Below, piece by piece: positions 16,455-24,642 of a stretch of DNA of 62,624 nt. Numbering within the stretch: position 1 is the stretch's first letter; each line of letters opens with the position of its first letter. Below the pieces are notes generated by a model that worked only from the letters and a program-made list of their open reading frames with translations, was not told the DNA's origin and searched no databases. The stretch is from NCBI RefSeq assembly GCF_002895485.1, contig NZ_AZRK01000002.1, positions 231,780 through 294,403 on the forward strand, read 5' to 3'. The position numbers and the translations under genes are program-made. Origin of the DNA: Petrotoga sp. 9PWA.NaAc.5.4 (GTDB taxonomy: Bacteria; Thermotogota; Thermotogae; Petrotogales; Petrotogaceae).

Positions 16455-17693
16455 ATGAGACAAATAAAAATTCCGTATGGCAAAAGTGAGATAGCATTGA
16501 AGATCAAAAATGAAATAGTTGATATAATAGAAAAAAAAGAAAAAAGAAACAAAAAATTAAGCCAAAAAGAAATAAAAGACAAAATAAAAGAATTTATAAA
16601 AATTCTCTCGTTAGAAGAAAAAAAGAATATAGCAATTGCTATACCTGATATTACAAGGCCAAAAATTCCCGAAGAATTTTTAAGGCTTATCTTAGAAAAT
16701 TTGTTAAACAATTTCCAGGGGAACATAAAAATTTTTGTAGGGACAGGTTTACACAGTTTTAAAACGTCTGATATAAATTTACTTATACCAAAAGAGTTTA
16801 AAAATAATCAAAGGCTTAAAGTGTATTTCCATAATGCAAAATCTGAAAATAATGTCTATATTGGAAAAACAAAAAGAGATACTCCAGTATTTATAGAAAA
16901 AGAGTACTATACAAGTGATTTAAAAATTGTAATAGGGGTAGTTGAACCTCATCAATTTGCAGGATTTTCAGGAGGAGCTAAAGGAGCGGTTATAGGGTTA
17001 GGTGGAGAGCAAACTATATCAAAAAATCATTCTCTAATTCTCGATTTTAATTCTAAAATAGGTAAAATAGTAGATAATCCTTTGCGAGAAGATATTGACG
17101 AAGCAGGAAAAATTATAGGAGTAGATTTTTTAATAAATATAATTATGAATAATAACAATGAAATCATGGAATTATTTTGTGGTCAGCATCCCTATTCACA
17201 TAGAGAAGCTGTAAAATATATTGAAAATTTTATAGGAGTACCTATAGAGAAAAAATATGACTTGGTTATCGCTTCTCCGGGAGGATTTCCAAGAGATATA
17301 GATCTTTACCAAGCTCAGAAGGCTTTGACTACAGCTCATTTTTTTTGTAAAAACAAAGGTTCAATATTACTCGTTGCAGAATGCAGCAGGGGAATAGGAG
17401 AGAAAAGCTTTTTAGATCTTATCAAAAGATTTAAATCTCCAGAGTTACTTGTAAAAAACTTTGATTTTGATAACTTTAAAGTTGGTCCTCACAAAGCTTT
17501 AATATTTGCTAAGTTAGCTTTAAATAATGAATTGTTTCTATATTCAGAAAATGTAAGAGATGAACTTAAAGGTACCTTTATAACTCCAATAAAAGATTTA
17601 AAAAGATTTATTGAAGATTTTGGCGAAGATAAAGAAATCTGTATTTTGCCCAAAGCGATTCAGATATTACCTTTGGAAGGAGGAAGTAATTGA
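16455..17693 (+). CDS. LarA-type nickel-dependent 2-hydroxyacid racemase
   Basis: The 412-residue protein is a LarA homologue. Every key residue of Lactobacillus plantarum LarA can be placed at constant offset: D65 and R68 in DITRP, H100 in GTGLH, H166 in VEPHQFAGFSGG, the cofactor-binding K176, and the nickel ligand H192. It therefore should carry the nickel-pincer nucleotide and racemise a 2-hydroxyacid. LarB, LarC and LarE genes needed for cofactor synthesis are not in the window. It starts 7 bases after the SuyB-like stop without a clear Shine-Dalgarno sequence, so translation is coupled. The position between a sulfolactate lyase and an aldehyde dehydrogenase suggests a sulfolactate racemase; that is inference. 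Confidence 0.85.
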   Translation: MRQIKIPYGKSEIALKIKNEIVDIIEKKEKRNKKLSQKEIKDKIKEFIKILSLEEKKNIAIAIPDITRPKIPEEFLRLILENLLNNFQGNIKIFVGTGLHSFKTSDINLLIPKEFKNNQRLKVYFHNAKSENNVYIGKTKRDTPVFIEKEYYTSDLKIVIGVVEPHQFAGFSGGAKGAVIGLGGEQTISKNHSLILDFNSKIGKIVDNPLREDIDEAGKIIGVDFLINIIMNNNNEIMELFCGQHPYSHREAVKYIENFIGVPIEKKYDLVIASPGGFPRDIDLYQAQKALTTAHFFCKNKGSILLVAECSRGIGEKSFLDLIKRFKSPELLVKNFDFDNFKVGPHKALIFAKLALNNELFLYSENVRDELKGTFITPIKDLKRFIEDFGEDKEICILPKAIQILPLEGGSN

Positions 17694-17694
17694 A

Positions 17695-19113
17695 ATGGAA
17701 ATGATTGTTGGTGGAAAAAAAGTAAGCAAAGCAAAAACCTTAAAAGTTTACAATCCATATAGTGGAGAAATAGTTGATGATGTCCCTGATGGTGACATTA
17801 ACGATGTAGAAAATGCAATTAATTCAGCCATAGAGGGTAAAAAGATAATGAAAGATCTTCCTTTGCATAAGAGAGTAGAAATTTTAGAAAACGTATCTAC
17901 TTTGCTTTTAGAAAGAGAAAAAGAATTATCGGAAACAATAGTAAAAGAAGTTGGAAAAACAATAAAAGAAGCTAAAAATGAAGTTATAAGAACTTCTGAA
18001 TTGTTTAGGTACGCTGCAGAAGAGGCAAAAAGAATTCATGGAGAAACACTTCCCTTTTCTTCTTTAAAAGGCTCGGAACATAAAAGAGGATACTATGTGT
18101 TGGAGCCTATTGGCATAGTAGGTGCAATAACTCCCTTCAATGTTCCACTTTCTTTAGCCGCGCACAAAGTTGCTCCAGCGATAGCTGCTGGTAACGCTGT
18201 AATCTTAAAACCGGCTACTCAAACACCTCTTAACGCCCTAATATTAGGAGAATTACTATTAGAAGCAGGAATGCCAGAAAAAGCTTTAAGTGTTCTAACA
18301 GGTAGAGGTAGTATTGTTGGGAATGCAATAGTAAAAGATCCACGGATAAGATTTTTAAGTTTTACAGGAAGTGTCGAAACGGGAGAATACATATGTCAAA
18401 ATGCTGGAATGAAAAAGATAGGACTGGAATTAGGTTCTAATTCTGCTTTAATTGTTATGGATTCTGCAGACTTAGACAAGGCTACTCAAGCAACTGTAGA
18501 TGGGGGTTTTTCTCTTGCGGGACAAGTGTGCATCTCAGTTCAAAGAGTTTTTATACAAGAAAAAGTATACGAAGAGTTTATAAACAAACTTGTTGAAAAA
18601 ACAAAAAGGATCATATTAGGAGATCCTATGGATGAAAAAACAACAATGGGACCTGTAATAGATGAACAAAATGCTCAAAGAATTGTGGAATGGATTCAAG
18701 AAGCAGAAGTCAAAGGTGGGAAAATTGTAACTGGTGGTAAAAGAAATTATACTTTGATAGAACCAACAATAGTTATAGATACACCTTTAGAAACAAAAAT
18801 TATGCAAAATGAACTTTTTGGACCAGCTGTTGCTCTTCGAAAAATTAAATCATTACAAGAAGCAATAGACCTAACAAATCGAAGTATTTATGGACTCCAA
18901 GCAGGTGTATTTACAGAGAAAATAAGTGAAGCTTTCAAAGCTGCAGAAGAAATTGAAGCAGGTGGAGTTATGATAAATGAAGGGCCAAGATATAGAGCTG
19001 ATTTTATGCCTTACGGAGGATACAAAAAGAGTGGAATTGGAAGAGAAGGAATAAAATTTGCTATTGAAGAAATGTCTGAAATGAAAGTAATTTGTTTTGA
19101 TCTAAAGGAGTGA
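17695..19113 (+). CDS. Aldehyde dehydrogenase, probable sulfolactaldehyde dehydrogenase (SlaB-like)
   Basis: The 472-residue protein is a complete NAD(P)-dependent aldehyde dehydrogenase. It shows N149 in TPFNVP, the nucleotide-binding FTGSVETG near 224-230, E245 in KIGLELG and the catalytic C279 in GQVCISVQR. The ATG at 17695 follows GGAAGGAGGA; a reading frame continues 84 bases upstream into the LarA-like gene but has no ribosome binding site. In sulfo-ED and sulfo-TAL clusters an enzyme of this group oxidises (S)-sulfolactaldehyde to (S)-sulfolactate. Lactaldehyde or succinate semialdehyde dehydrogenase are family alternatives; the cluster favours the sulfonated substrate. Confidence 0.83.
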   Translation: MEMIVGGKKVSKAKTLKVYNPYSGEIVDDVPDGDINDVENAINSAIEGKKIMKDLPLHKRVEILENVSTLLLEREKELSETIVKEVGKTIKEAKNEVIRTSELFRYAAEEAKRIHGETLPFSSLKGSEHKRGYYVLEPIGIVGAITPFNVPLSLAAHKVAPAIAAGNAVILKPATQTPLNALILGELLLEAGMPEKALSVLTGRGSIVGNAIVKDPRIRFLSFTGSVETGEYICQNAGMKKIGLELGSNSALIVMDSADLDKATQATVDGGFSLAGQVCISVQRVFIQEKVYEEFINKLVEKTKRIILGDPMDEKTTMGPVIDEQNAQRIVEWIQEAEVKGGKIVTGGKRNYTLIEPTIVIDTPLETKIMQNELFGPAVALRKIKSLQEAIDLTNRSIYGLQAGVFTEKISEAFKAAEEIEAGGVMINEGPRYRADFMPYGGYKKSGIGREGIKFAIEEMSEMKVICFDLKE

Positions 19114-19118
19114 AATAT

Positions 19119-20459
19119 GTGAAAGAAAATATAAATTTGGGAATGATCGGTTTTGTAAGAAACACTTACGATGTTTCAAAAGGTCAAGAAATTTACGATG
19201 AAGAATTGGGTAAACTTAAAAATCGGATCGAGAACATAAACCTTTTTGGTTGGAATAAAGTTGTTGAGTATCCTCAAGAGTTAGACGAAGCCATTAAATA
19301 CTTTAAAAAAAGTGATTTAGATGCAATTATCTTAATGAGCTCTACCTTTCATTTAGGGCAATTAGCTATTATGACAGCAAAAAGTTTAAACATTCCGATG
19401 TTAATTTGGGCGCTACCAGAACCACCGTATGATGGAGGAAGGGTTAGACTTAATTCTTTAGTAGGAGCACATTTAGATTGTTCTAATCTTTATAAATCAG
19501 GTTTTGATAACTTCGAATTTTTATATGGACAAATGTCTGACAATAATTTTTATAATAAAATAAACGTCTGGATAGATACTGTTAGAATAGTTAAAAAGTT
19601 GAAAAATATTAAAATAGGTTTAATAGGGAATCATGCTCAAGGTTTTTATAACATTGATGTATACGAACCTGAAATAGTAAAAGAATTTGGTGCAGAAATA
19701 GAATATGTACCTTTAAACACTGTATTTTCAATTAAAGCAAAAAGTGAAGACATTAAAAATGAAATGGATGAAATCAAACGTATCTATAATTTTGGAGAAA
19801 ATATGACAGAAGATAGATTAGAAAAAGTTGCAAATCTTTCTTTGTCTTTAAAAAATTTAGAAAATCAAAATAAATTCAATGTCATGGCTATAAGATGTTG
19901 GCCAGAATTTGGTAATACTTATGGAATTTCTCCTTGTGCTTCTATGTCTTACTTTATGGGTGAACATATTCCCGTTGCATGTGAAGGTGATATAGAGGGA
20001 GCTTTAGGAATGTCGGCATACAAAGCAATTGGTTGTGATCAAATATTTTTAGCAGATATTAGTCAAATCTTTGAGGAAGAAAGCAGCTTATTATTATGGC
20101 ATTGTGGTGTTGCACCATATAATTTATGGGATGAAAAATCAGAAAAAACTTTGGATAAATATTTTGCAGGAGGGCGTGGAGTTACTGCAGGCTTTGTATT
20201 AAAACCAGGACCAGTAACTATTTCAAGAATAGACTATGCAAGAGGGAAATTTAGATTATTAGTTGTAGAAGGAGAAGCGATACCTACAAGGAAAAACTTA
20301 AAAGGTACTTTCGTGAAAGTAAAAATTCCTAATGCAAAAATTTTTACTGAAAACATTATTTCCAAAGGTTTTTCACATCATGTAGTATTAGGATATGGAA
20401 ACTATGTACAGATTTTAAAAAACTTTGCAAAAATTAAACATTGGGAAGTTTTCGAATAA
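19119..20459 (+). CDS. L-fucose/D-arabinose isomerase-fold protein, probable sulfoquinovose isomerase
   Basis: The 446-residue protein matches the L-fucose isomerase-like fold. Candidate metal and catalytic residues are E289 and D291 in CEGDIEGAL, D313 in ADIS and H328 in LWHCG; RCWPEF near residue 259 is also family-typical. It likely interconverts an aldose and a ketose. In a transaldolase-type sulfoquinovose route the missing step is sulfoquinovose to 6-deoxy-6-sulfofructose, and this is the only isomerase in the cluster. The start is taken as GTG 19119 because AAAGGAG ends 8 bases before it; GTG 19110 would lie inside that site. It follows the dehydrogenase by 5 bases. Confidence 0.75.
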   Translation: MKENINLGMIGFVRNTYDVSKGQEIYDEELGKLKNRIENINLFGWNKVVEYPQELDEAIKYFKKSDLDAIILMSSTFHLGQLAIMTAKSLNIPMLIWALPEPPYDGGRVRLNSLVGAHLDCSNLYKSGFDNFEFLYGQMSDNNFYNKINVWIDTVRIVKKLKNIKIGLIGNHAQGFYNIDVYEPEIVKEFGAEIEYVPLNTVFSIKAKSEDIKNEMDEIKRIYNFGENMTEDRLEKVANLSLSLKNLENQNKFNVMAIRCWPEFGNTYGISPCASMSYFMGEHIPVACEGDIEGALGMSAYKAIGCDQIFLADISQIFEEESSLLLWHCGVAPYNLWDEKSEKTLDKYFAGGRGVTAGFVLKPGPVTISRIDYARGKFRLLVVEGEAIPTRKNLKGTFVKVKIPNAKIFTENIISKGFSHHVVLGYGNYVQILKNFAKIKHWEVFE

Positions 20460-20495
20460 TTTGCTTTTAAAATCTATATAAGGATAGTGTTATTG

Positions 20496-22448
20496 ATGAA
20501 CATAATATCAGAAAGGGGTTCTTTCAAAATTTTTATTAAAGATTTTGAATTATTTAATTCAAACCAAATTTTTTATGGTAGCGGATACCCTAAAATAAGA
20601 GAAAACCATGGACACTTCAAAATACACGAGAAAAAGGTTATAAAAGAGACTGAAAGTACGAACATAAAAATATTAAATTCAGAAGAATCTTCAGTCGCAA
20701 TAAAAATAGAAATTCCTCAAAAATTCAACAGAATAATGATCAAAATTAATGCTTTTGAGTTAGAGCAAATTTTTGGAGGAGGAGAGCAATATACCCATGT
20801 CAATTTGAAAGGGAAAAAATTCCCTATTTGGGTTCAAGAACAAGGTGTCGGAAGAGGTCATGATTTAATTTCATTGGCAACTAAAATAAAGGGTATTAGT
20901 GGAAGTTGGTATAGTACTTATTTCCCTTCACCTATTTTTCTATCGACTATGGGGTATGCCTTAATCTTTGAAACATATTCTCCCCTAATAGTAGACTTAA
21001 AAAGAAAAATATCACTCTTTGAAATTTGGGACAATCAAGTAAAGATCATAATAATGCAGGGAGAAAGTATTAGGGAATTACGCCAAAAAATAAAATCTCA
21101 TTTCAATTTGTTACATACATTACCTGATTGGATTCATGGAACAATTATCGCTTCTCAAGGAGGTACAGAAATTTTATCAAAGAAAGTTGACTTACTGACA
21201 CAAAAAGAAGTTCCACTTAGTGCTGTTTGGTGTCAAGATTGGTCAGGAACTAATAGAACATCTTTTGGGAGACAAGTTTATTGGAATTGGGAATATGACA
21301 ATAACTCTTATAAAAACTTACCTCAAAAAATTCAAGAATTAAATACTCAAGGTATTAAGTTTCTTTCTTACATAAATCCTTTTCTCATCGAGGGAAGTAG
21401 ATTATTTAACATTGCGAAAGAAAAAAACTACTTTGTAAAAAATTCTCAAGGGGAGATTTATAAGATTTATGTTACAACTTTTCCTGCCGGACTTATAGAT
21501 TTAACTAACAAAGATGCTTATAATTGGTACAAAGAAATCATTAAAAACAATATGATAAACATAGGTACCTCAGGGTGGATGGCTGATTTTGGTGAATATT
21601 TACCAATCGATGCAGTTTTATTTTCTAAAGGAGATTCTATTAAATACCATAATAAATATTCCGTTGATTGGGCTAAACTAAATTATGAAGCCATTGTAGA
21701 ATCTAAAAAAGAGGATATTATTTTCTTTATGAGATCTGGATATTTAGATTCAGTCTCATATTGTCCAGTGTATTGGGCAGGAGATCAAAACGTTAATTGG
21801 AGTAAAAGTGATGGAATCGCTTCTATTATTCCAGCAGGTTTAAGCTCTGGGCTTGGAGGTGTAGATTTTTTTCATTGGGATGCTGGAGGATATACCTCTT
21901 TATTGTGGATGAAAAGAACACCCGAACTATTTATGCGTTGGATAGAATTAAGTGCATTTTCTTTAATTATGCGAACACACGAAAGTAATAGACCAGATAG
22001 AAATATTCAGTTCGATTCCAACGAAAAAATTTTTAAACATTTTATTTGGATGTCAAAAGTTCATTATTCTTTAAAAAATTATTTAAAATACCAAATTAAA
22101 GAAAGTTTAGAGCAAAAATTGCCTGTTATGAGGCCTCTATCTCTCAATTATCCAGAAGATATAAAAAGCTATACGCAACTTTATCAATACATGTTAGGTA
22201 GAGACTTATTAATAGCGCCTATTTTATCTAAGAAGAAAAATGAGCGACAAGTTTACTTACCACCTGATAACTGGGTGTATCTGTGGAACCATAAAAAATA
22301 TTCAGGCAATAAATATATTAAAGTAAAAGCTACTATAGGATACATTCCAGTTTTTATCAAAGAAAGTTCTCCTTATGTTGATCAGATAATTTTTGAAATT
22401 GAACAATTAAGAGAAAAACTTAATATAGATACCGAAATTTTTTGTTAA
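20496..22448 (+). CDS. GH31 alpha-sulfoquinovosidase (YihQ-like)
   Basis: The 650-residue glycoside hydrolase family 31 enzyme follows E. coli YihQ closely. The nucleophile is D364 in GWMADFGEYLP and the acid/base is D430 in WAGDQNV; MRTHESNRP is also shared. Placing the YihQ substrate residues by constant offset gives Q221 (Q262), Q247 (Q288), W263 (W304) and Y466 (Y508), but Q260 instead of R301. It should release sulfoquinovose from sulfoquinovosyl glycerol or plant sulfolipid. It lacks a signal peptide, so it acts in the cytosol after import. The ATG at 20496 is chosen over GTG 20487 and TTG 20493 because AGGA at 20481 is best spaced. It is the last gene of the operon. Confidence 0.85.
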   Translation: MNIISERGSFKIFIKDFELFNSNQIFYGSGYPKIRENHGHFKIHEKKVIKETESTNIKILNSEESSVAIKIEIPQKFNRIMIKINAFELEQIFGGGEQYTHVNLKGKKFPIWVQEQGVGRGHDLISLATKIKGISGSWYSTYFPSPIFLSTMGYALIFETYSPLIVDLKRKISLFEIWDNQVKIIIMQGESIRELRQKIKSHFNLLHTLPDWIHGTIIASQGGTEILSKKVDLLTQKEVPLSAVWCQDWSGTNRTSFGRQVYWNWEYDNNSYKNLPQKIQELNTQGIKFLSYINPFLIEGSRLFNIAKEKNYFVKNSQGEIYKIYVTTFPAGLIDLTNKDAYNWYKEIIKNNMINIGTSGWMADFGEYLPIDAVLFSKGDSIKYHNKYSVDWAKLNYEAIVESKKEDIIFFMRSGYLDSVSYCPVYWAGDQNVNWSKSDGIASIIPAGLSSGLGGVDFFHWDAGGYTSLLWMKRTPELFMRWIELSAFSLIMRTHESNRPDRNIQFDSNEKIFKHFIWMSKVHYSLKNYLKYQIKESLEQKLPVMRPLSLNYPEDIKSYTQLYQYMLGRDLLIAPILSKKKNERQVYLPPDNWVYLWNHKKYSGNKYIKVKATIGYIPVFIKESSPYVDQIIFEIEQLREKLNIDTEIFC

Positions 22449-22531
22449 TAGTTTTATTAAGAAATTTCACAATTATATTTTATATTCTTAATTATTTGGC
22501 TTTAACCTGCCATAATCCATTATAAAAGAGT

Positions 22532-22560
22532 TTGACTATATTTTTTATAAATGTTAAAAT
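22532..22560 (+). promoter_or_regulatory. Orphan promoter before a hairpin RNA
   Basis: TTGACT (22532-22537), 17 bases, TAAAAT (22555-22560). No open reading frame follows; the transcript would run straight into the long hairpin at 22582-22637. Confidence 0.6.
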
Positions 22561-22566
22561 AATAAA

Positions 22567-22645
22567 AGGCTGGATAAGAATATAGAAAAGCCTAATAGTA
22601 TCGGTTTCATTATTCTGATATTATTGGGCTTTTCTATTTTTATGA
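22567..22645 (+). ncRNA. Candidate small RNA / long hairpin terminator
   Basis: The predicted transcript of about 80 bases consists mostly of one hairpin. The arms at 22582-22602 and 22617-22637 pair over 21 positions with two wobble pairs, the loop is 14 bases, and a T-rich tail follows. Together with the promoter just upstream this looks like a self-contained small RNA gene. The same hairpin could instead simply be the terminator of the catabolic operon, or both. No family was recognised. Confidence 0.45.
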
Positions 22646-22756
22646 AAATACCAATTTAACAAAACTTAATTTGATTTTATTTAGCTTTAATAAGAATATT
22701 ATATATTTAGAAAGACGTGCAACTTGCGCTGATATGTTAAATCAATCAAATTAGGA

Positions 22757-23210
22757 ACTTTAGAAATTATATTTTTCAGAAAATAAGCATTTGAATTTAA
22801 AATGATTAAATTACTCCATCTGATGCCACACCCTGGCTGAAACAAAAAGTGTCGCATCCAACCCTTTGGTGAGAGGAATTTCTATTACATTTACCCCTTG
22901 GTAGAATGGGAGCGGCGGAGCCCTTTCCCTATCCTTATAGATATACGTACCTAAGAACTTAAAAAAATAGGTAAATTGTCAAAATTAGAATTGCATAAGC
23001 ATTTTATAAATAAAGATTTTTAGAAAATAAGCTTTTGAATTTAAAGTGGGTTCAGAGCGAAGCCCTTACCCCTCTCCTTAGATATACGTAACAAAAAAGT
23101 TAAAGAAATTCATATTCTGTAAGGATTATAGTTGAGGAGGTATTTTTGAAAAAATTAAGATTCAAAACATTTATAGAATAATAGAATAAGAGTTTTATAG
23201 TTTTTAAAGT
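22757..23210 (+). repeat. 5'-leader repeat element, composite copy F
   Basis: The 454-bp region starts with ACTTTAGAAAT and ends TTTTTAAAGT. It contains two left segments (22770s and 23010s), two hairpin modules (GGC-GGA-GCC near 22920; AGAGC-GAA-GCCCT near 23060), and an insertion of about 110 bp with higher GC content. The insertion carries an inverted repeat (GATGCCACAC / GTGTCGCATC, 22822-22858). The mini-frame behind GAGGAGG is broken by an 8-bp duplication (TAATAGAA). The binding-protein gene follows. Confidence 0.8.
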
Positions 23211-23240
23211 AAGTATAAAAATTTTAAGGAGGTGTTTTAA

Positions 23241-24557
23241 ATGAAAAAGTTGGCAGTTTTAAGTTTTGTATTTGTTTTTTTAGCGGGATTGATTTTTCCT
23301 GTTACCACGATTGAATTTTGGCATGCTATGAGTGGGGACAGAATTCCTTTAATTCAAAGTATGGTTGATGATTTTGAAAAAGCAAACCCTGATATTAAAG
23401 TTAACGTGCAGTATACAGGAAGTTACCCTGAAACTTTGAACAAATTAAGTGCAGCTGTGCAGTCAAGAAATGCCCCTCATATAGTTCAAATATATGAAAT
23501 AGGAACAAGAATGATGATTGATAGCGGTATAATTGTTCCAGTTCAAGATTTACTTGATCAAGATAAGTCATATGATCCTGGTGTTTTACTTGAGCCTATT
23601 TTAAACTATTACACAGTTGATGGCAAACTATATTCAATGCCGTTCAATTCTTCCACTGCTATACTTTACTATAACAAGACTCTTTTTGAACAGGCGGGAC
23701 TCGATCCAAATAGACCACCTCAAACATATGAAGAATTTTTAGAATATGCAAGAATTCTTACAAAAAAAGATGCAAGGGGAAATACAATTCAATATGGTTT
23801 TACTTGGCCTACTCATTCTTGGGTATTTGAACAATTATTAGCTGCTGCAGACGCACCTTTTGTTAACAATGACAACGGAAGAACAAATCGAGCGACAGAA
23901 GCTGTTTTCAACAATGAAGCTGGAGTTAAGATATTTGAATTATTTAATCAATTGAATAAGGAAGGCTTAATCCTTAACACTCCCAGAGAAGATTGGGCAG
24001 CAGCGAGACAAAATTTCATTCCTGGAAAAGCTGCGATGTTAATCACTTCTACATCAGATGTCGCGATGTTTGAAGCAGGACTTGCGCAAAATGGTTATGA
24101 ATTGGGAACTGCTTTTTTACCGGTACCAGATAAAAATACAAGTGGAGGGCCTGTAATTGGTGGTGCAAGTTTATGGTTAATAGCCGGACATCCAGATAAT
24201 GAAACAAAAGCAGCTTGGGAATTTATGAAATTTGTAAACCGTGAAGATCAACAAATAAAATGGCATAAAGGGACCGGATATTTTCCAGTAAGAAAAGATG
24301 CGATACAAACACTTCACTATGAAGGATTTTATGCAGAAAACCCTAATTATTTTACGTCACTTTTGCAGTTACTATTGGCTAAAAGAAATTATAATACGAG
24401 TGGTGCGGTTATTGGTGTATTTCCTGAAGCACGGGATATTATCGAAACTGCCTATGAAAGAATGGTAGCTGGTCGAATGACACCAGAATCAGCGTTAGCT
24501 TGGGCAGAAAATGAGGTCACAAAATTGATTAAAGAATATAATCAATTTTATAAATAG
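23241..24557 (+). CDS. Sugar ABC transporter solute-binding protein (UgpB-like)
   Basis: The 438-residue protein has a signal peptide (about 20 residues) and a family 1 solute-binding fold most like UgpB. Features are TTIEFWHAMSGDR at the mature N-terminus, SMVDDFEKANPDIKV, then GGASLWLIAG and AWEFMKFVNR. UgpB-type proteins bind glycerol 3-phosphate or related glycosides. Because it follows the sulfoquinovosidase gene, sulfoquinovosyl glycerol is worth considering, but the intervening 790 bases with a terminator-like hairpin make it a separate transcription unit. The start follows AAGGAGG. A terminator lies between it and its permease genes. Confidence 0.87.
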   Translation: MKKLAVLSFVFVFLAGLIFPVTTIEFWHAMSGDRIPLIQSMVDDFEKANPDIKVNVQYTGSYPETLNKLSAAVQSRNAPHIVQIYEIGTRMMIDSGIIVPVQDLLDQDKSYDPGVLLEPILNYYTVDGKLYSMPFNSSTAILYYNKTLFEQAGLDPNRPPQTYEEFLEYARILTKKDARGNTIQYGFTWPTHSWVFEQLLAAADAPFVNNDNGRTNRATEAVFNNEAGVKIFELFNQLNKEGLILNTPREDWAAARQNFIPGKAAMLITSTSDVAMFEAGLAQNGYELGTAFLPVPDKNTSGGPVIGGASLWLIAGHPDNETKAAWEFMKFVNREDQQIKWHKGTGYFPVRKDAIQTLHYEGFYAENPNYFTSLLQLLLAKRNYNTSGAVIGVFPEARDIIETAYERMVAGRMTPESALAWAENEVTKLIKEYNQFYK

Positions 24558-24591
24558 CCTCTTTTCAAAATTAATCATAAATAATAAAGAT

Positions 24592-24627
24592 ATCCAAGGA
24601 AGAACCTATTTTCTTCCTTGGATTTTT
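24592..24627 (+). terminator. Intra-operon terminator/attenuator after the binding protein
   Basis: A perfect 13-bp stem (ATCCAAGGAAGAA / TTCTTCCTTGGAT) with a 6-base loop is followed by TTTTT. It separates the binding-protein gene from the permeases, whose ribosome binding site AGGAGG begins right after it. Partial read-through would give more binding protein than permease. Confidence 0.88.
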
Positions 24628-24642
24628 TAGGAGGAATTAACT

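Noticed and set aside
22790-22925. Possible CRISPR fragment because of two similar tracts about 30 bases apart
   Set aside because: The two tracts differ in length and sequence, there is no third unit, and no cas gene is in the window.
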